This document shows positions 59,698 to 64,000 of a stretch of DNA of 64,000 nt, piece by piece. Source of the stretch: Isoetes taiwanensis (Eukaryota > Streptophyta > Lycopodiopsida > Isoetales > Isoetaceae). Both the position numbers and the translations under genes were made by a program. Numbering within the stretch: position 1 is the stretch's first letter; each line of letters opens with the position of its first letter. Below the pieces are notes generated by a model that saw only the letters and a program-made list of their open reading frames with translations, had not been told where the DNA came from and did not search any database. Where the stretch lies: contig JAJEKV010000009.1 in NCBI GenBank assembly GCA_021234155.1, positions 11,786,546 through 11,850,545 of the forward strand, in the 5' to 3' direction.

Positions 59698-62600
59698 ACC
59701 ATGTTCACAACCTAATGGGTTATCTCAATTTACAAATGACTTTAAAGGCCAGAGGAAATGGATTTAGCCTATCAAAAACCTCCTCGAAAAATACTATAGG
59801 AGACAATGATTTTTAGGCAATTTGTGCCCAACATTACGCCTCAAGACTTAATTCGAATGTCATTCAAAACTTAACTGGAATGTAGGGCTAACTATTTCAA
59901 ACTATTAGCTCATTGTTAATGGTTGACATTGATGGCAACAGAAATTGACGGTAATCAATGGCCAAGATTATGATCCAGGCCCTTATGTTTTTGCTTTCCT
60001 TCTATGGTGCAATGGCGATGCTGAAGACGTTTTGCTTTCCCTCTCTTGCTATGGCGCTTTTCTTCTCCACTATGGTACCACGATGATGCTTCATGGCAAA
60101 GGTGATGCTATGACAATAAGCTTATTGCCCTATATGTTTCTGCTATACCTTTCTTTACCCATATTAAACATGAATAAAACAACAATGTGGAGCTATGGAG
60201 TAGCCATATGATGAGTTTTAAAAACATGGATTATCTGCATAGTCGTTTGCTTTCTTTTCATATATGGAGATAAAACTGAAGCTTTGGCAGTTTTATTTAA
60301 TATGTATGTCGTAAAGCTTAGGGGCATGTCAGTTTCAAGCATTAGACAGGCGAAATAGAAACTCAAATGGAGGATAAGGATGGTATGTCAATGTACATCA
60401 GTCCAATGCCTCTGTTAAAGAAGGTATTGCAGCTCTTCCAGCTGCCTTAAGAATGCTTTACTCAGGTCGGTCCAGCCTTGTACAGCTGAAGGATGAGAAG
60501 AAATGAACAAGCACAGCTTTTTATAATCAATCCATTTTGTAAATGGCTGATCACGAATTCAGAAAAGCCCAGGAGTACAGGCTTCAATAATATGACAGAT
60601 TCTTCCCATTTGCAAAGTGGATTTCAAGTTTCGTTAAATTAGAACCTATGTGTTGGAGCAAAAGCATTGAAACAACTTTGCCAGCCTAGGTGAATTTTGC
60701 TGCTGAAAGCAGGTATTCTATTCTTCCTTCTTTTTTCTCTATATTTGCTTTCATTTTTCTTGCTTTCATTTTTTTCCTTTCTTTGCCCGGGGGGTTCACC
60801 TAGATTATGGGGTATGAAATATGTGAGTGCACCAAATGGGTTTTGTTATTGCCTCTCTGGTACCGTATACGTAAGAAAAATATAAGGTTTTTATAGTTTG
60901 AATGTCGTACGGATACCAGGGGGAGTGTGGTGGCGCCAGTGTTCGATTCGTATTTATACTATAAGGGTCCGTCATTTTTGGTGAGCTTCTACTGTTGTGG
61001 ATTCTGCGATAATATGATATGACTATGATAATATATATTATATATATAAAATAATAGAGATATCATATATATATGGAAGGGGTTGTCAAGTAAAAGTGTT
61101 TTGGGCAAGTAATTATATGATATGGGCTGCATTCTTTTACAAATAATGTAGTCGTATACAAAGGGTTTTTCATATGGAACTGTCGTATACAATGGGTTTT
61201 TTGGCAACCTAAGGAACGCACATGGCATATATACCTATAATAGAGGTGAATCCCCCGGGTTCTCGTCATGTTTTCTTGTGTTTCTTCTCTATATTTGACA
61301 TCTTGCTCTAACTTGTCTCTTGCTTTCTTGTTTGTTGGTGCAGATCCAACCTGTTTTGCTCTTAAAGCTCTACTAGAAGTGCATCAAACACCCATATTGC
61401 GGGATAAGAAGATTGAAGAAGGTGCCATAGTCTTAGCATTGATTTTTGCGATCATCTGTTTGTTCACTTGGGCACTATGCTCTGTTTGTTGCTTTGCTCA
61501 CATTTCTACTCCGACATTTTATCTACTCTGTTTTGTTGCTCAATGACAACTTTATATATGAAACAAAAATCAACTACATTTAGTGTTGATTAATCAATTA
61601 CGTATGTATAGTTTTATGTAGTCTTCTAAAAACAGTTAATAGATCGCCTCAAATTTAAGTCATTATCTATCTTTTTTATTTAGGAATACCATTGGGTGGG
61701 ATTTGAATGTTAAATGCTATTGCATGCCAATTTCCAATCATTTGCTGAATCAAAAGTCGAATGTAATATAGAAATTGAATAGAGAATGGAAAGTAACATG
61801 GAATGTGCAAGAGGGATGCACATTTGTAGTGCATAAATAACATCACTGAATATTTTTTAGGGTTTTTATTAGTATTTGCGTACGTATATGTACCCAAAAC
61901 AATATGCAAGTTTAGCTTAGTTGCGTGAAAAATGCCCTAACAGGTATAGAATATTTACAAAAATATGTAAAAATATTGATATACATATGAAAGTTTACTA
62001 GTTTCTTGTGTTGAACATGTAGAAATATTTTATGGAGTATACATGCAGAGGGATGGACGGGGTGTATGAAAAGGGGTTTTCTATATGACAGTGGTAAATA
62101 AAGGGTTTTAAACTGACCCCATCTTCACAGATGGCATATCCAATATACGTATAGATGATTCCCTTGAGGGAATGTGGAATGGTATTTAAGCATAAGTGGC
62201 TTTTAGTTTCATGACACAATATATTTTTCAAACTGCTACGTCGTAAATGATGTTCCATGTGCGACGTGAGAACTATGATGTCTCACTATCGACGCGGCAT
62301 CATATGCAATATCTGTACAACGTCTTCAAGGTGTTTATATGTGACGTCCAATTTCTCTGATATGCCAATTTTATGTTACTATGTAGCTTATGCTAGGGAT
62401 TCAAATGAAACATAGGGTTATACTACTTGCAACAAACCACAATTCCTTGTCATTCTGAACCACAATCCCCACATATTACTATCACACTTCAACAAGATAT
62501 TGAAAGATCTAAAATATCAGTATTAGATATATCTAAGTCTACCCAATGTGTATTTTTCCATTGGTAACTTCAACAGAGCGACCAAAGTTATCATTTAAAG

Positions 62601-63628
62601 GGAGTTTCTACTAAGAGTATTATTCAAATATTTGATGAAGCGCCCTCTTTTGGATATACAAAATGGTGACGAAAGGTATCATTTAGAGGGATTTCAAGAT
62701 GCTGCTAAGTGTATTATTCAAGTATTAGATGAAGCGCCCCTTTTTCAACACCTAATTTTTTATACTAAAGGAAAAAAATACAAAATAATAGCGAAGTATC
62801 ATTAATCAAATGCAAGCCATCATATTGTGTTTAAGAATATCTAGATATTACACCCCATAGATGTTACATTGGTTATCTACTATCTTCAAAAGTATATCTA
62901 CAATTAACTACTCCGTAATTATATCAGTAATTGGCTCCCTTCGAGGATACAACTAGCTTATTCGTTTAACCTATTATTATTGAAAGTAAGAAATATGTTT
63001 GAAAGACAACATGGGGTTCAATAAACGTAGCAGTCGTTTTCGGCAAGACATACATATACTAATAGTATGGTACCTCACTTCCCTAGAAATTGAAATATTG
63101 CCTAAATTTCAAGTATGAAAGCATGTTGAAAGGTTTGCACTTCAACAAACAATAAACTTATCCAAGATGGCTTGGTACAAAATCACATGATAACACATTT
63201 AAATCACATCCAAATCCTTCATTATATAAGGGTTAATAAACTTTAACTTTCTATGCCTAAGCTCTACATGATGGCATCTTATCATATCCAGGTAAGAATG
63301 TTGTGGATTACATATTCATATAACTAAAACATGCAGACAAACAATAGAAAAAAAAGCTGCTGGACTGGCTTGTGGGCACTAGGAAGACACACAGAATAAT
63401 TAAGTTGGTGGTCAAAACTGAGTTGGCCAGGCTCACACGGGGGACGAAGGAAGGACAAATTAGATACTGAACAAGAGTAAAAATTTCTTCAAAATGGCCA
63501 GATGGTATCAGTGGAGGAAAGATAATACTCCAAAACCATCAAAGGAAAAAGGAGATCATTTCTGAAGGAATATGAGGAAAGGAATATATAGTCCAGATAA
63601 AGAGTCAACCTCGAACATTTTGGAAAGT

Positions 63629-63630
<2 letters not shown>
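59698..63630. other. intergenic, no recognised gene
   Basis: AT-rich with short ORFs only. A diverged direct repeat is seen at about 61140-61255 and 62060-62170 (AAAGGGTTTT..ATATG, GGGTTTT, then CA.ATGGCATAT and GATTCCC). At 62588-62740 a 94-bp unit is repeated (TATCATTTAaAGGGA..., TATTATTCAA.TATT.GATGAAGCGCCC). No RNA gene was recognised. Confidence 0.45.

Positions 63631-63659
<29 letters not shown>
63631..63659 (+). repeat. poly-A tract
   Basis: A run of about 28 adenines. It may be the tail of a retroelement, directly followed by LINE coding sequence, or a simple repeat. Confidence 0.7.
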
Positions 63660-63661
<2 letters not shown>

Positions 63662-63699
63662 TCAAGATAAAAGACAAGGCAATATGGAGGGCACACCTG

Positions 63700-64000
63700 A
63701 GCCGATTGTACAAATCATGAGCGAAATCAATAGAAAACCAATCAAACAGATGAAGAATTTACGAAGTAGAAAGTCAGCAGGGCCTTATGCAAGCTCTGCA
63801 ATAATAAGGCACCATATTCTTGGGATTGACAACCAACATACTAAAGGGAGGAGAGCGAATGCTAGTAGGTATTATAACAAAAATCTTCAATTCAGCACTC
63901 CGACATGGGCTACAAAAAAGTTGGCAGAGTGGTAAGGTAATACTATTACTCAAAGGGGAGGATCCACTGGATCCAGGTAACTATAGAACCATTATGATAA
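63700..64000 (+). mobile_element. LINE reverse transcriptase, N-terminal piece, cut by window end
   Basis: The + strand gives the region just before the RT palm: MKNLRSRKSAGPYA-type sequence (63750-63790, where the family has a GKAxGPDGIP box). In another frame, from about 63860, it gives GIITKIFNSALRHG, WQSGKVILLLKGEDP and LDPGNYRTIMI, the RT fingers. At least two frame changes are present. The rest lies outside the window. Confidence 0.75.

Noticed and set aside
60697-60885. Phe/Leu-rich ORF looking like a membrane peptide
   Set aside because: It comes from a T-rich, low-complexity run and has no other support.
62588-62740. Repeats that might be taken for a CRISPR-like or satellite array
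   Set aside because: Only two diverged copies of a 94-bp unit, with no regular spacers, in a plant nuclear sequence.

Overview
The window is nuclear DNA of a land plant: spliced genes with GT-AG introns, separated by long AT-rich intergenic stretches full of decayed mobile elements. Two complete conserved genes lie on the + strand. Three things together point to a seed-free plant with a large, repeat-rich genome (fern, lycophyte or bryophyte): a squalene-hopene-cyclase-type pseudogene, LINEs that do not look like the usual flowering-plant L1 type, and a low gene density. This is an inference; the species cannot be read from the sequence.

Layout. 1-6.97 kb: intergenic, with a diverged tandem duplication just upstream of the first gene. 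6.97-12.08 kb: HEN1, the small-RNA 2'-O-methyltransferase, 9 coding exons, 914 codons, frame intact. 12.9-15.7 kb: fragments of two copies of one LINE family in opposite orientation. 16.6-17.7 kb (minus): unrecognised exon-like blocks with good splice sites. 18.3-22.7 kb: NADPH-cytochrome P450 reductase, 18 coding exons, 687 codons, frame intact. 23.6-24.5 kb (minus): class II triterpene cyclase (squalene-hopene cyclase type) pseudogene in one frame with five stops, between direct repeats. 24.8-25.8 kb: element with terminal inverted repeats. 28.6-30.4 kb: broken hAT transposase. 31.6-32.1 kb: unrecognised ORF. 35.1-36.1 and 38.9-39.5 kb: a non-autonomous, SINE-like family with target-site duplications, two copies in inverted orientation. 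39.6-40.6 kb: LINE 3' fragment. 40.9-44.9 kb: decayed Helitron with an inserted foldback element and a plausible 3' terminus. 45.2-46.4 kb: convergent pair of small related ORFs of unknown family. 47.3-47.9 kb: MULE transposase fragment. 49.1-49.95 kb: Ty3/gypsy integrase fragment. 51.84-59.68 kb: one nearly complete 7.8-kb LINE with poly-A tail and target-site duplication. 63.7-64.0 kb: start of another LINE reverse transcriptase, cut by the window end.

The two host genes work in unrelated processes: HEN1 protects miRNA/siRNA 3' ends, and the reductase supplies electrons to endoplasmic-reticulum P450s. They are simply neighbours. Notably, both carry a short tandem duplication across a 5' splice site (HEN1 intron 6, reductase intron 12). 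I did not find a clearly new functional system. The items most worth a second look are the hopene-cyclase pseudogene, the unknown convergent ORF pair, the unidentified minus-strand exons between the two genes, the extra C-terminal ORF of the LINE, and the SINE-like family sharing a 3' hairpin with a LINE.
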